64,000 nt of DNA from Rhinopomastus cyanomelas (GCA_013400115.1 VXBP01000342.1:44998-108997), one strand, 5' to 3'. Shown: positions 1-10,580, counted from the first letter of the stretch. The notes: generated from the letters alone by a model not told the origin. Program-made: numbers and translations.

Positions 1-34
1 CTAGTCCAACCACCCTGCCAGAGCAGGATCACCA
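1..34 (-). mobile_element. CR1 3'-end scrap at window edge (family A)
   Basis: CTAGTCCAACCACCCTGCC followed by AGAGCAGGATCACC matches the reverse complement of the family A 3' UTR seen dozens of times in the window. The tail itself lies off the left edge. Confidence 0.75.
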
Positions 35-74
35 CATGTATCTTGTGTTCCCTAGTTAGATCCCTGGACTCTTC

Positions 75-345
75 TTGAGCTGCCCACCCTTTCTTCTCAA
101 TGTAACAAGCTATTCTTTTTTTCCTGATGTCCCACAAGAACTCTCTGTTCAGCCAGGCCTGGCTTCTTCTTTAATGGTTCATCTTGTGGCAGATGGGGAC
201 AGCCTGCTCTTTTGTCTTCAGCAGTGCTGTCTTGAAGAATGCCCAGCCTTCCTGGACTTCTTTGTTGTTTAGGAGTATCTATCAAGGGATTCTCTCAACC
301 AATGTTCTGAACAGACCAAAATTTGCCCTCTGTAAGTCCTCTGTG
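75..345 (-). mobile_element. Old CR1 ORF2 fragment, linker between endonuclease and RT
   Basis: On the minus strand a decayed frame reads KEVQEGWAFFKTALLKTKEQ, then AVPICHKMNH and QAWLNREFL. This aligns with the same ORF2 region at 63.6 kb (VQDGWTYFKQELLKAQELAV, RRPAWMSKQLL). Stops and a frame break show it is dead. It is an internal piece lacking both element ends, and more diverged than most copies here. Confidence 0.7.
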
Positions 346-1084
346 AAGTCCATGAAGTGAGCTGCTGCCTAAGTTTCCCACCCTACTTGCAACTATGGAA
401 GAAGTTTCCTCACTAGGCTGCCTGGGTAGAGGTGCGGCAGAGCTCAGATGGCTGGGTATCACTGAGGTCCCACTTCATTCTTACAGAGCTGGGGGTTGGT
501 TCCCTTTCCCTTTGCCTTCTGAGCTGCCTTCCCATGGGCAGCAGCTTGATTACACATCCTAGGTATCTGTCTGTTTGAAGATGTCTTGAATGATGAGGAA
601 ACAAGAAGCTTTAGAGGAAGCTGAGCTCTGGAAAGGGGTGGTCACTCACCCTATTTGCCAGGTTGAAAGTTTTCAGCCTAGACAGCTTATTAGGTTTAGT
701 GGTTTAGTCTACCCCTGCCATGTGTGTTGATTATTAATATCTCTAAACTCAAATCAACTGTTGGCCCTGAAATATCTTGTTCCTATATCAGGATGGTATC
801 TATCCCTCTAAGTTTTGGACTTTAAGAAAGGTGTGTTTGCTGAGCCTCTCTGGGTCATTGACAAGAAGGTTTATGTGTAGCTTGGCCATTTCTCAGCTAA
901 TTTAAGCACGCTAAAGCACCAAAGCAAGCAGCCTGGTTACCTGGTTACCTGGTCCAGCAACTTGTGAGCAAAGATTTGCAGTAAAGCTGACCTGCTACTG
1001 TCACAGCTGACAAACATCGCTGTAGTTAGCTGATAGCCATGCAGCCTGAGTTGCAGATTGCACCCCGACAAGTTCATAACAGCT
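346..1084. other. Non-repeat stretch, nothing recognised
   Basis: No gene or known repeat is seen. A trivial tandem CCTGGTTA (two and a half units) lies near 932-951. Short ORFs here show no family resemblance. Confidence 0.5.
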
Positions 1085-1202
1085 GTGATTTACCAGCCTG
1101 GACATATTCCTGTGCAACTCGATCTGGGTGATCCTGCTGTGGTGGGGGGATTGGACTACATGATCTTTCGAGGTCCCTTCATTATGTGATTCTGTGATTC
1201 TG
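1085..1202 (+). mobile_element. CR1 3' end, family A
   Basis: Runs from GACATATTCCTGTGCAACTC through GATCTTTCGAGGTCCCTTC to a TGTGATTCTGTGATTC tail. Strongly 5'-truncated; only the last few ORF2 codons and the 3' UTR remain. Confidence 0.85.
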
Positions 1203-1318
1203 ACAGCCCTGTTTTTTGCTGTTGTTTTTCTGCTTGGTCTCTAAGCCACAGTATGTAGAAACTAGGATTCAGGAAGTCTTCAGGAGATGTTAGAGATTAA
1301 TTGGTTCAAAGCATTTGG

Positions 1319-1535
1319 TTGAGAAGGAACTTCTTCCCAGTGAGGATGACAGAGGACTGGAATGGGCTGCCCAGGGGGGTTGTGGAATCTCCCTCTCTGG
1401 AAATGTTTAAAACCTGCTTGACCATGTTCCTGTGTGACTGTGTCTAGGTGGTCCTGATGTGGCAGGATGATTTGACTAGATGATCTTTCAAGGTCCCTTC
1501 CAATCCCTAATGTTCTGTGATTCAGTGATTCTGTA
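1319..1535 (+). mobile_element. CR1 3' end, family A
   Basis: Starts within ORF2 (GAGAAGGAACTTCTTCCCAG) and ends in the TTCTGTGATTCAGTGATTCT tail. It keeps the last 40 or so ORF2 codons, then the 3' UTR. Confidence 0.88.
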
Positions 1536-1876
1536 ACTGGGAGTAGCTTCTAAGTTAGATGCTTACGTGGCTTGAGTCTCGTAACTCACCTTTGTATTTC
1601 AGTGCTGTTTTCCTTAAACCTCATTCCCTTTTGCCTTGAGAATCCAGTTTGCTTAGGGACTGGGGATGAGACAATAGAAAAACCTCTTACTTCCCGTATT
1701 CAGGGTTGACTTGCCTGGGTTTGTTGTGAAAATGGGAGGTTATGGCCTTTCCCCTTCATGGGAAATAAGAGTAAGTTACGGCAAAGTGTTTCCATGGTGA
1801 TTGCAATTCATCATTCAAAGGTAAATGAAATCAGTGCTTATAAAAGAACCTATTTTTCCATAGGGTTGGTTTTCTT
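1536..1876. other. Non-repeat stretch, nothing recognised
   Basis: A/T-moderate sequence without supportable features. The reading frame that opens at 1758 only acquires recognisable content inside the following CR1. Confidence 0.5.
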
Positions 1877-2582
1877 TGGTCACAACAATCCCTGCAGCTA
1901 CAGACTTGGGGCAGGGTGGCTGGAAGACAGTCTGACAGAAAAGGACCTGAGGGTCCTAACTGACAGAAGGCTGAATATGAACCAGCAGGGTACCCAGGTG
2001 GCCAAGAAGTCCAGTGGCATCCTGGCCTGGATTAGAAACTGTGTGGCCAGCAGGAGTAGGGAGGTGATTGTCCTGCTATTCTCAGCACTGGGGAGGCTGC
2101 ATCTTGAATCCTGGGTCCAGTTTTCGGCACCTGAGTACAAGGGAAACATAGAGATGTTGGAGTGAGTGCAAAGGAGGGCAACAAAGCTGGTTAAGGGTCT
2201 GGAGAATATATTTGATGAGGAAAAATTGAGAGAGTTGGAGCTGTTTAGTTTGAGGAAGAGGAGGCTTAGGGGAGACCTCATAGAGATGTTGGTGCTGATC
2301 TCACAGGTAGTTAGTGACAGAAGCAGACAGCAGGGCTTCAGACTTTGACAGGGGAGGATTAGACTGGACATCAGGAAGAAATTCTTCCTGGAGGGAGTGT
2401 TCAGGTACTGTAATGGGCTGCCCAAGGTGGTAGTTGAGTCCCCATCCCTGGAAGAGTTTAAAAGATGCTTAGATGTAGTGTTGGGGCTCTGGTTTAGGGG
2501 TAAACTTGAGGAGTAGGACTGATGGTTGGACTTGATGATCCCACGTGCCTTTTCCAACCCTAATGATTCTATGATTCTAGGT
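1877..2582 (+). mobile_element. CR1, family B, 5'-truncated ORF2 C-terminus
   Basis: The frame gives SYRLGAGWLEDSLTEKDLRV, SSGILAWIRNCVASRSREVI and further on RATKLVKGLENIFDEEKLRE: the thumb and C-terminal part of CR1 ORF2. A TGA at 2163-2165 breaks the frame and another stop follows RQQGFRL. The 3' UTR has GGTTGGACTTGATGATCC and ends ATGATTCTATGATTCT. A non-functional pseudocopy. Confidence 0.9.
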
Positions 2583-3490
2583 AGAGAAAATAAAATAGAA
2601 AAAGGTGACAACATACCAGCTCTCACTATTACCCTGAAACTATTAATTACTATTAATAACCCATCACTATTAATATTGAAAGTAACAAATGCTCTTAGAA
2701 CTTGGAATAACTTCTATACTAAATTTCTTCCTTGCATCACAAGGGTAATTCACTGTATTCACTCAGGCCCTATTTCCACACTGAGTAAAATATTGTTGAA
2801 TGGTTATTCTAGCCCTATGCAGTGTTTATTAAGTCTATTAAATCCTCATGTTATTGTTTAATAGTCTTGTTTTAATAAAGCCTACTTGGTTTAAATGGTC
2901 TCAAATTAATTAGAGAAAGTAGAATAATACCTTAGTTTACACTCTAAAAGGATTCTAGGGGCCAGATTAATTAAAAATATGAGCCTATAGCTACTGGGTT
3001 TCCCCCACATCTTTACCACGCTTTAAAATAACAGACTGCACTATTCCAGAGTAATTTTGCTGTTTTACCACTCTCAGAGGCTTCCCATAATCTCCTTCAC
3101 AACCTGGGCCTCATATTTCCTTTATAAATACTATATAATAAGGTCTGCAGTATCTGTGACACCCGTATTGCCCTGATACTAAGAGCAAAGTTGTATCAGA
3201 GAATGTTTCCTTTGGAGAAAGTGGCACTTTTTATCTGAGGGAAATAAAAAGCACTTCAAAGAAAAATGTCACAAAGAACAAACTACTCCGTTTGCAGTTT
3301 TCAGACTGTCTGGTTGAAGAGAAACATTTAGTGGTAAGGTTTTTGAAAAAAAACAAAAGATGTCTTTTTAAATGCTAAGAGGGAAGCACAGGGAAGATTT
3401 TAGTGACATGGAGAAGATTCCCTTTGGAGTTATCACCTGTTTGTGAGCTGCTCATCGATGGTGCAGGCACAAGCTCACAATCTCCTGCTG
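2583..3490. other. A/T-rich non-repeat stretch
   Basis: Short ATTAAT-rich runs around 2640-2680 and 2900-2960. No gene, structured RNA or known repeat seen. Confidence 0.5.
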
Positions 3491-3607
3491 TATCACAGAA
3501 TCATTACAGACTGGAAGGGACCTCAAAAGATCATCTAGTTCAATCCCCTTGCAATAGCAGGATCACCTAGACCAAGTCACACAGGAACACATCCAGGCGG
3601 GTCTTGA
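3491..3607 (-). mobile_element. CR1 3' end, family A
   Basis: Starts with the inverted tail TATCACAGAATCATTACAGA and runs to ACATCCAGGCGGGTCTTGA. Only about 115 bases of the element remain. Confidence 0.88.
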
Positions 3608-3668
3608 CAGTGAGATAAAATGGTTGCTGATGTAGTGAAAGCTCCTGCTCCATTAGTCATCTTGGGAG

Positions 3669-3778
3669 ATCACAGAAACACAGAACATTAGGGATTGGAA
3701 GGCATCTCAAAAGATAATCTAGTCCAATCCCCTTGTTACAGCAGGACCATCTAGAACAAGTTGCACAGGAACATCTAT
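3669..3778 (-). mobile_element. CR1 3' end, family A, joined head-to-head to next CR1
   Basis: Inverted tail GATCACAGAAACACAGAACA, then the 3' UTR up to GCACAGGAACATCTATTT. Its 5'-truncation point lies directly on the 5'-truncation point of the plus-strand family B copy that follows. Confidence 0.87.
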
Positions 3779-4142
3779 TTGAAGAAGAGGTGAGAGGAGA
3801 CCTCATCACTCTCTACAACTCCCTGAAAGAACATTGTGGAGAGGATATTGCTGGTCTCTTCTCACAAGCAATTAGTGATAGAACAAGAGGGAATGGGTTC
3901 AAGTTACAACAGGGGAGGTTTATACCTGATCTTAGGAAGAATTTCTTCCCAGAAAGGGTGGTCAGGCACTTGAGTATGCTTCCCAGGGAGGGAGTTGAGT
4001 CACCATCCCTGGATGTGTTTAAAGATGGTTTGAATGAGGTGTTGAGGGATGTGTTTTAGGGGTGAACTTGCAATGTAGGGTAGGTGGTTGGACTTGATGA
4101 TCGCAGGGGTCTTTTCCAATCAGAGTGATTCTGTGATTCTGT
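3779..4142 (+). mobile_element. CR1, family B, ORF2 C-terminus and 3' UTR
   Basis: The frame from 3733 reads VRGDLITLYNSLKEHCGEDI, then SDRTRGNGFKL, RKNFFPERVVRHL and DVFKDGLNEVLRDVF before its stop: an intact stretch of ORF2 C-terminus. The 3' UTR ends GTGATTCTGTGATTCTGTT. The first 16 or so codons of that frame come from the preceding minus-strand CR1, so the full frame is a chance fusion. Confidence 0.9.
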
Positions 4143-4890
4143 TCTTTCCAACCCCTAAAGATCTGTGTATCTGTGTGTAAAAATTGTGGGCTTCCATATT
4201 AATGGAATCATAGAATCATTAAGGATTGGAAGAGACCCTGAAAGATTTTCCAGTGCAATCCCCCTGTGGAGTCTCTGGATCTGCTAACCACCCCCATCCT
4301 GATCCACCCCAGGATGCTGTTGACCCTCTTGGACACAAGAGCACACTGCTGGCTCATGGTCATCCTGCTGTCCACCAGGACCCCCAGGTCACTTTCTCCA
4401 ACACTACTCTCCAACAGATCAGTCCCCAGCCTATAGTGGTACCTGGGGTTGTTCTTACCCACATGCAAGACTCTACATTTATCCTTGTTATACTTCATTA
4501 AATTTTTCTCTGCCCAGCTCTCTAGCCTGTCCAGGTCTCACTACATTGCAGCACAGTCGGCAGGGGTGTTGGCAACACCACCAAGCTTTGTATCGTAAGC
4601 AAACTTGCTGACAGTGCACCCTAATCTCTCATCCAAGTAATTAATGAATAGATTGAATAGGACTGGGCCCAGTATAGACCTGTGGGAGCCTCCTAGACTC
4701 TGTCCCACTAACCACAGCTCTCTGGCTTCTATCCTGCAGCCACTTCACAATCCACCTCATTACCCCGGTCATCCAGTCCACACTGCCTCAGTTTGGCTGT
4801 GAGGGTGCTATGTGAGACTGTGTAAAATGCCTTACTCAAGTCAAGATAGACCGTATCCACTGCCCTGTCATCATCTATCCACCTGGTTAT

Positions 4891-5289
4891 CATAGAATCA
4901 TAGAATCATTATGGATTGGAAGAGACCTCGAAAGATCATCTAGTCCAATCCCCCTGCAACAGCAGGATCACCTAGACCAAGTCACACAGGAACACATCCA
5001 GGCGGGCCTTGAACATCTCCATTGATGGAGACTCCACAACCTCCCTGGGCAGCCTATTCCAGTGCTCCGTCACCCTCACCGTGAAGAAGTTCCTTCTCAT
5101 ATTTATATGGAACCTCCTATGTTCCAATTTACAACCATTGCCCCTTGTCCTATCACTACATGACACTGAGAATAGCCTGGCTCCATCCTCCTGACACCCA
5201 CCCCTCAAATATTTGTAGACATTATTGAGGTCATCCCTCAGTCTCTTCTTCTCCAAGCTCAAGAGACCCAGCTCCCTCAGCCTCTCCTC
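4891..5289 (-). mobile_element. Nested CR1, family A1, with 5-bp target duplication
   Basis: Complete 3' end (inverted double tail CATAGAATCATAGAATCATT) and ORF2 C-terminus (GGCQEDGARLFSVSCSDRT, MRRNFFTVRVTEHWNRL, FLCDLV). Inserted inside the older CR1 in the same orientation. GTTAT at 4886-4890 and 5290-5294 flanks it, and removing insert plus one copy restores continuous host CR1 sequence (CACCTGGTTAT then GCCCTCATAAAAGG). Confidence 0.92.
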
Positions 5290-5941
5290 GTTATGCCCTC
5301 ATAAAAGGCTTTCAGTTTGGTTTAGCATGTCTTCCCCTTGGTGAAGCCATGTTGACTGTCCCTAATGACCCTCTTGTCCTTGATGTGCCTAGAGACAAAG
5401 TGTAGGAAAAATTATTCCATCACCTTTCCTGAGATGGAGGTGAGGTTGACCGGTCAATAGTTACCTTGGTCCTCCTTCTTACCATTTTTGAGTATTGGAG
5501 TGACATTTGCTATCCTGCAGTCTCTAGGCACATCTCCTGATCTCCATGACTTAGAAGAGATGGTGGTTCGTGGCTTGGCAATGACTTCTGACACCTCCCT
5601 TAGCACTTATGCATGCATCCCATCTGGGCTCATGGATTTATGTATATCCAGTTTGCTCAACTTATCCCTAACCCAGTGCTCATCAAGAAAGGCAGGCTCC
5701 TCTCTTGCTCTGACTTCCTCTGGAGCCTCAGCAGGTTGGGGTTTGATATCAGTACAGCTCCCAGAAGTATAGACAGAGGCAAAGAAGGTGTTCACTATTT
5801 CTGCTTTCTCTGTTTCCTCTGTCTCCAGGGCACCCACCTCATTCAGCAGGGGGCCTACATTGTCTTTAGTTTTATTTTCACCTGCAATGTATTTGAAGAA
5901 GACCTTTCTGTTGCCCTTGACGTCTCTTGCAAGGTTTAATT

Positions 5942-5985
5942 GGACTGGATGATCTTTAAGGTTTTTTCCAGCCTTATAATTACTG
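5942..5985 (+). mobile_element. Very short (44-bp) CR1 tail nested in CR1
   Basis: GGACTGGATGATCTTTAAGG through CCAGCC is a CR1 3' tail lying opposite to the surrounding copy. It interrupts the segment that is continuous at 22880-22920 (GGTTTAATTCCAAGGAGGC). TAATT at 5937-5941 and 5986-5990 may be the target duplication, although TGTAATT can also be part of an older CR1 tail. Confidence 0.7.
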
Positions 5986-6210
5986 TAATTCCAAGGAGGC
6001 ATTTGTTTTCCTAGTTCCATCCCTACATTCTCTCACCAGAGCCTTATAATATTCATTGTAGACTGATTCCTTTGCTAAAACCAGAAATAAATTAAAGACG
6101 AGGTGAGTTTCTTAATGTCTGCCAATGCCCAGTATGGTACATGATAGCGCAGCAGAAGTGCCATTTTATTATGCTTTTCTTGGAGTTTAAATCTAAAAGA
6201 AAGTCCAAGA

Positions 6211-6307
6211 CTATCTGTGTGACTTGGTCTGGGTGCTCTGGCAGGGGTATTGATCTAGATGATCTTTTGAGTTCTCTTCCAATCCCTAATGTAGTATGAT
6301 ACTGTGA
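6211..6307 (+). mobile_element. CR1 3' tail, family A
   Basis: TGTGTGACTTGGTCTGGGTG through CCAATCCCTAATG to a degenerate tail (ATGATACTGTGA). It abuts a minus-strand CR1 fragment that lacks its own tail. Confidence 0.8.
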
Positions 6308-6308
6308 T

Positions 6309-6497
6309 GTGCAGGCAGGTTTCAAATGTGTCGAGAGAAGGACACTCCATAAACCCCCTGCAGAGCCCCTTCCACAGCCCTGTCCCCCTCACTTTGAGGA
6401 AGATCCTTCTCAGATTTATGTGGAACTTCCTGTGTTCCAGGTTACACCCATGGCTGCCTGTCCTATCACTAGATGACAATGAGCCTGGCTCTATATA
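6309..6497 (-). mobile_element. CR1 ORF2 C-terminal fragment, family A, tail missing
   Basis: The minus frame ending near 6255 reads SSSDRTGSHGCNLEHRKFHI and RRIFLKVRGTGLW. The 3' UTR and tail expected on the left are replaced by the plus-strand CR1 tail at 6211-6307, so one event interrupted or deleted the other. Confidence 0.82.
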
Positions 6498-7683
6498 GTG
6501 TCTGATTATTGTGACTTTAAAGCTTATACAATAAGGATGTGAATCATGATTCTAATCTGTTTAGTCACCCTACCCACCTGAAAGATAAAGTTATCATAAA
6601 TGTACATCCTGACTTCTTTCAGAACGGGTCCCAGTTTCAGCTGTGTCCTAGATGCTGCAATAATACAACTGGTGGTAAGTATTAAAATGAAGTGTACTGA
6701 AGTGTTTCATGGCAGTTGTGTTTTCCAGTACCAATAGCTCAAAGGCACAGACCATTTGTTGTTTATGGACATGGGAGAAAGGACTCAAATTCTCTCAGTA
6801 TTGAAAACTGCAAACTATCTACTCACAAGCTGAAGAAAATGTTATCCTGCTGCAGTTTTACTCAAGAGAAAGAAAACCAACCACCAAAACCTACGAAGTA
6901 CCCCCAACAGAAAACCAATCCTTTTTGTTTCCCAGTATTTGCAAGAAGAATTCAAGTGTGAAATGATCACAAATTAATTGTGGCTGTATAGCTCAGGCAG
7001 TGTTCATTGCACAGTCTGTTCTTCTGCTCTGAGATCTTCAATTCTGACTAAACAATTTGGATACTGCTGGCCCATATTGCTACCAGACACTGTTCTGAGA
7101 AACAGAAAATGCATCAGGGAGCAATGTGTCTTCCAGCTGGAGTATGAATCATACTTTTAGGATTTATATTTCTAAAGAGATTTTAAAATCAAAGAAAAGT
7201 GAGAAAACATAATATGAGCTTTTAATGCCTGGATCTTGTAGATTTCAGGCTCTAAGGAGAATCATCAGTATGAAGATTACTATCATTTAGCTGTAGCTGG
7301 TTCATTTGTGACTCAGTTCAGTTTCTGTTTTCATATTAATGAACCAGAATGTGCACTGTTCTTGGCTGAACATCTATGCTTCTGTGCTTCATGACAATTA
7401 ACAGCCCTGACATTGTATCTCAAGACAAAATGCGTATCTCAATGAACATCAAGACTGGTAGTAAGTGAAATGTCATCTGTCATGATTAACCCAGCTCTTT
7501 GATAATCCATTCTGATAAGGACAAAATAGGCCCATTTCTTACCATATCCTAAGCTCATCTCTCCTTTTTTACACTATAATTGGTGTGCTAGCAACACTAT
7601 CACCTGTCTATCTCTGCACTAAATAGGGCTAATTAGCTAGCAATAACAAACCCAAGTATGCACTCATTTGGAATGTGCAGCTT
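6498..7683. other. Non-repeat stretch, nothing recognised
   Basis: About 1.2 kb free of CR1. Short open frames at 6716-6961 and 6978-7160 have no recognisable domain or exon borders. Confidence 0.5.
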
Positions 7684-8012
7684 AGAATCATAGAATAGCC
7701 GTGGGTTGAAAGGGAGCTTTAAAAGGTTTCCAGTCCAACCCCCCTGCAGGGAGCAGGGATGTCCTCAACTAGATCAGTTTTTCCAGAGCCTTGTCCAGCG
7801 TCACCTGGAATATTTCCAGATATACAGGTTGCCTCCGTGGGCAACCTGTTCCAGTGTTCCACCCACCTCCTGCTAAAGAACTTCTTCCTAACATCCCATT
7901 TCAATCTACCTTTCTCTCATGTGAAACCATCCTATCACTTCAGGCCTTGGTAAACAGTAAACAGTGCTTGTCCAATCTTCTTGTAGCCCCCTTCCAGGGA
8001 CTGGAAGGTCAT
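7684..8012 (-). mobile_element. CR1, older family C
   Basis: Inverted tail AGAATCATAGAATAGCC, then AGTCCAACCCCCCTGCAGGG, CCAGAGCCTTGTCCAGCG and GTTCCAGTGTTCCACCCACC: the older CR1 3' UTR and ORF2 C-terminus. Strongly decayed frame. Confidence 0.85.
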
Positions 8013-8749
8013 GGTGTTTTTTAGTTAGACTATATGTGAGACATTAAGGATGAAAAGGGAAAGGTAGTGTCTGTGGATGTCTGCAAGTTTCTCGTGAGCA
8101 TAGCTTAGCTAGGTATTAACACTCTGTGCTATCAGCTGCATGAGTTTGCTGCCCTATTGTTCACATAGTGATAGCATTTCTCCTCTGCTAATTCAAAATA
8201 AGCAGGTTAGTTATCTGCTCCATTCCTTCAATTTTTTACCTCTCAAGAGGGTTCGCGTGGTATCTCCTAGAAGCCCTTTCCAAGGGGATTCAATCAATAG
8301 ATGGTGCTTTTGCTGACAATATTAACTGCAACTTTAGTTCAACAGAGGATTAGCTGCAGGAGAGGCTTCAGAAAGGGCCAGCTGTTGCCTATATTGTTGT
8401 GATGAAGTCTAATAACTTACAGCAGTGGGAAGTTTAGAAAAGCACTCTCTCTCAAGCAGGGGCAAGTATGGCTGCAAATGCTCTGCTGACTGTAGCCTTA
8501 GTGCTTCCAGGAAAGTTGCAAAGACTGTTCTTGATGAAAAGTTTCTCTACACATTTACAAGGAATCTCAGGTAATCATCCAGTATTTTTCTCTTGTTGCT
8601 CCAGGTTAAGTGTCCAAAGGAAGTGTTTTTATACCCAAGTACTAAACTGGATGTTAGGAAACATTCAACAAGAATCTGTTTTCATTTTCAGTTTTTCTTT
8701 CTATTGTGTTGTTGAAAGAAGCTGGTGATTCCAGATGGTCCTGGGGTTT
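8013..8749. other. Non-repeat stretch, nothing recognised
   Basis: No supportable gene or repeat. The frame at 8468-8728 has no recognised motif. Confidence 0.5.
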
Positions 8750-9318
8750 CTCAAACTTATGTTAGAAATAATGTTGCCAGCAGGAGTAGGGAGGTCATTG
8801 TCCCCCTGTATTGGGCACTGGTGAGGCCACATCTTGAGTATAGTGTCCAGCTTTGGGCACCTCAATACAAGAGAGATGTGGAGGTGCTGGAGCAGGTGCA
8901 GAGGAGGGCAACTAAGTTAGTGAAGTGCCTGGAGAATAAATCTGATGAGGAAAGACTGCAAGAGCTGGGGCTGTTTAGTTTGAAGAAGAGGAGGCTGAGA
9001 GGAGACCTCATCACTCTCTGCAACTACCTGAAAGGACCTTGTGGAGAGGTTGGTGTTGGTCTCTTCTCACAATTAGTGATAGGACAAGAGGGAATGGGTT
9101 CAAGTTACAACAGGGTAGGTTTAGACTTGATCTTAGAAGAATTTTTTCCCAGAAGGAGTGATCAGGCACTGGAATGTTCTTCCCAGGGAGGTGGCTGAGT
9201 TGCCACTCCTGGGGTTTAAAGATAGTTTGGATGAGGTTGTGTTTGAGGGGTGAATTTCTAATGTAGGGTAGATGGTTGTACTTGGTGATCTCGGGTGTCT
9301 TTTCCAACTGGAATGAAT
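8750..9318 (+). mobile_element. CR1, family B
   Basis: The frame from 8725 reads NNVASRSREVIVPLYWALVR, QLWAPQYKRDVEVLEQVQRR and LRGDLITLCNYLKGPCGEVG before a frameshift near 9080 (VGLFSQLVIGQEGM). The 3' UTR ends at TCTTTTCCAACTGGAATGAA without a clear octamer tail. Dead copy. Confidence 0.88.
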
Positions 9319-9828
9319 CTCTCAAGTTTCTCCTTTCACCGGCAGGGAGTTAAGAGAATGGAGTTCCTTGGGTTTGCAGCAGTGACACAGAAATGTGTAC
9401 CAACTTGTGGCAATACTTGTTTTAATTATACAGATTTCATCTATGTATTTGTTTACTGCCTTACATTGGATATCTGGTCTCTTGAAAATCAGCATTGTAG
9501 TACTGACTTGAAATCAGCAGTGAGAGCCTTTTGTGTATCCTAAACAGAAATAGCTCAGTAACTCTGGTTTTAAAGTTTCTGTCAACTCTTTCATAATACC
9601 TTCAGAAACAAGGACAGGTTCTGAAGGTTCTTTACATTTACAAGCAACCTGAGATGCTAGACAGCCAGAAAAGTGTTGGGAAGATGGGCATGGGGTGCTT
9701 GTATCATCATTAAGTGTGAACATCAGGATTGTTTTCGATAATTTGACAAAAACATTCAGTCAAAACAGCGGTTGGAGTTGATAAAAGCGATCATAAATTG
9801 CTGAGTACAGCTGGCTCTGTTGTAGTTG
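9319..9828. other. Non-repeat stretch, nothing recognised
   Basis: About 0.5 kb without CR1 similarity, RNA gene or supportable coding sequence. Confidence 0.5.
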
Positions 9829-9952
9829 TTAAAGATCGTTTGAATGAGGTGTTGAGGGATGTGGTTTAGGGGTGAACTTGTAAGGTAGGATAGATGGTTG
9901 GACTTGATGATCCCAGGGGTCTTTTCCAACGAGAGTGATTCTGTGATTCTGT
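9829..9952 (+). mobile_element. CR1 3' end, family B
   Basis: TTTGAATGAGGTGTTGAGGG (last ORF2 codons), GGTTGGACTTGATGATCCC and tail GTGATTCTGTGATTCTGTA. Confidence 0.88.
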
Positions 9953-9957
9953 AATGT

Positions 9958-10163
9958 ATCAATACGAGAAGGAAATTCTTCCTAATGGGGGTGACAGAGC
10001 CCTGGATGGGGCTGTCCAGGGAGGTTGTGGAGTCGTCTTCTCTGGAGATGTTTAATACACACCTGGGTATGTTTCTGTGTGACTTGGTTTAGCTGATCCT
10101 GCTGTAGCAGGGGGATTGGACTGGATGATCTTTAGAGGTCCCTTCCAATCCCTAATGTTCTGT
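9958..10163 (+). mobile_element. CR1 3' end, family A, left flank of inverted duplication copy 1
   Basis: ATCAATACGAGAAGGAAATT through GACTTGGTTTAGCTGATCC to TTCTGTGATT. The variant TTAGCTGATCCTGCTGTAGC and GTTTAATACACACCTGGGTA recur, inverted, in the CR1 at 21042-21450. This shows that the two CR1s are duplicates of one insertion. Confidence 0.87.
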
Positions 10164-10312
10164 GATTATTTCTCCAAAGGGTTAAACAGGAAACAAACCC
10201 AATGACAACAAACCACTGAACTACAAATATATGAGGGCATTGGATGATCCAATGATCAGATTCACCACTGCTGTGCATAGTGAAGGAACAATTGGTCAGC
10301 GTAGTTACTCAC

Positions 10313-10387
10313 CCCTGGAATGAGGCTGCATATTGCAGCTGTCAGATACATTTCATGATGCTTCATGGCCTCCTCCTTCCAACAGAC
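10313..10387 (-). other. Exon-like 75-bp segment in duplication copy 1 (unproven)
   Basis: Read on the minus strand: GTGTCTTGGGCAG acceptor-like border, then 75 bases encoding VCWKEEAMKHHEMYLTAAIC plus SLIPG in one open phase, then a donor-like GTGAGTAA. The length is a multiple of three with no stop. It is identical base for base to 20823-20897. I do not recognise the peptide. It could be a displaced internal exon of a host gene, an alternative or lineage-specific exon, or chance. Flanking sequence stays open to a stop after QLFLHYAQQW. Confidence 0.35.
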
Positions 10388-10580
10388 CTGCCCAAGACAC
10401 AACCACACATAATGAGACATACAGGGATGATTAGTGTCTCTCATGTTCATTAACCCCAAAGTGCAGACATCTGTGTCTTGAATTGTCCTCTCTCCTCCAG
10501 CACATAGCCAGTCTTAGAAGAAAAATATATCCTCTCCCTCTTTTCACCTCCCATTTATCACTGAAGGTTTTTTGGTTTTC

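Larger units (their letters stand above)
4204..6046 (-). mobile_element. Long CR1 copy with part of the RT domain, internally deleted, hosting two nested CR1s
   Basis: Tail at the left (GGAATCATAGAATCATTAAG). After about 55 bases of 3' UTR the sequence jumps at about 4260 into ORF2 (SILGWIRMGVVSRSR read on minus), so the C-terminal ORF2 part and most of the 3' UTR were deleted. Further right are RT segments: about 4830-4875 reads AVDTVYLDLSKAF (RT motif A), near 4590 the catalytic FADD box reads FAYD, and 5607-6020 encodes the N-terminal RT region (LNLARDVKGNRKVFFKYIAG, AFLDEHWVRDKLSKLDIHKS). Interrupted at 4891-5289 and 5942-5985 by other CR1s. Dead. Confidence 0.9.

Noticed and set aside
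1898..2626. 242-codon minus-strand open frame
   Set aside because: It is the antisense of a plus-strand CR1 ORF2 copy; Ser/Leu-rich antisense frames recur over every CR1 here.
3491..3778. Regularly spaced repeats considered as a CRISPR-like array
   Set aside because: The repeats are CR1 3' ends of unequal length and variable spacing in an animal genome.
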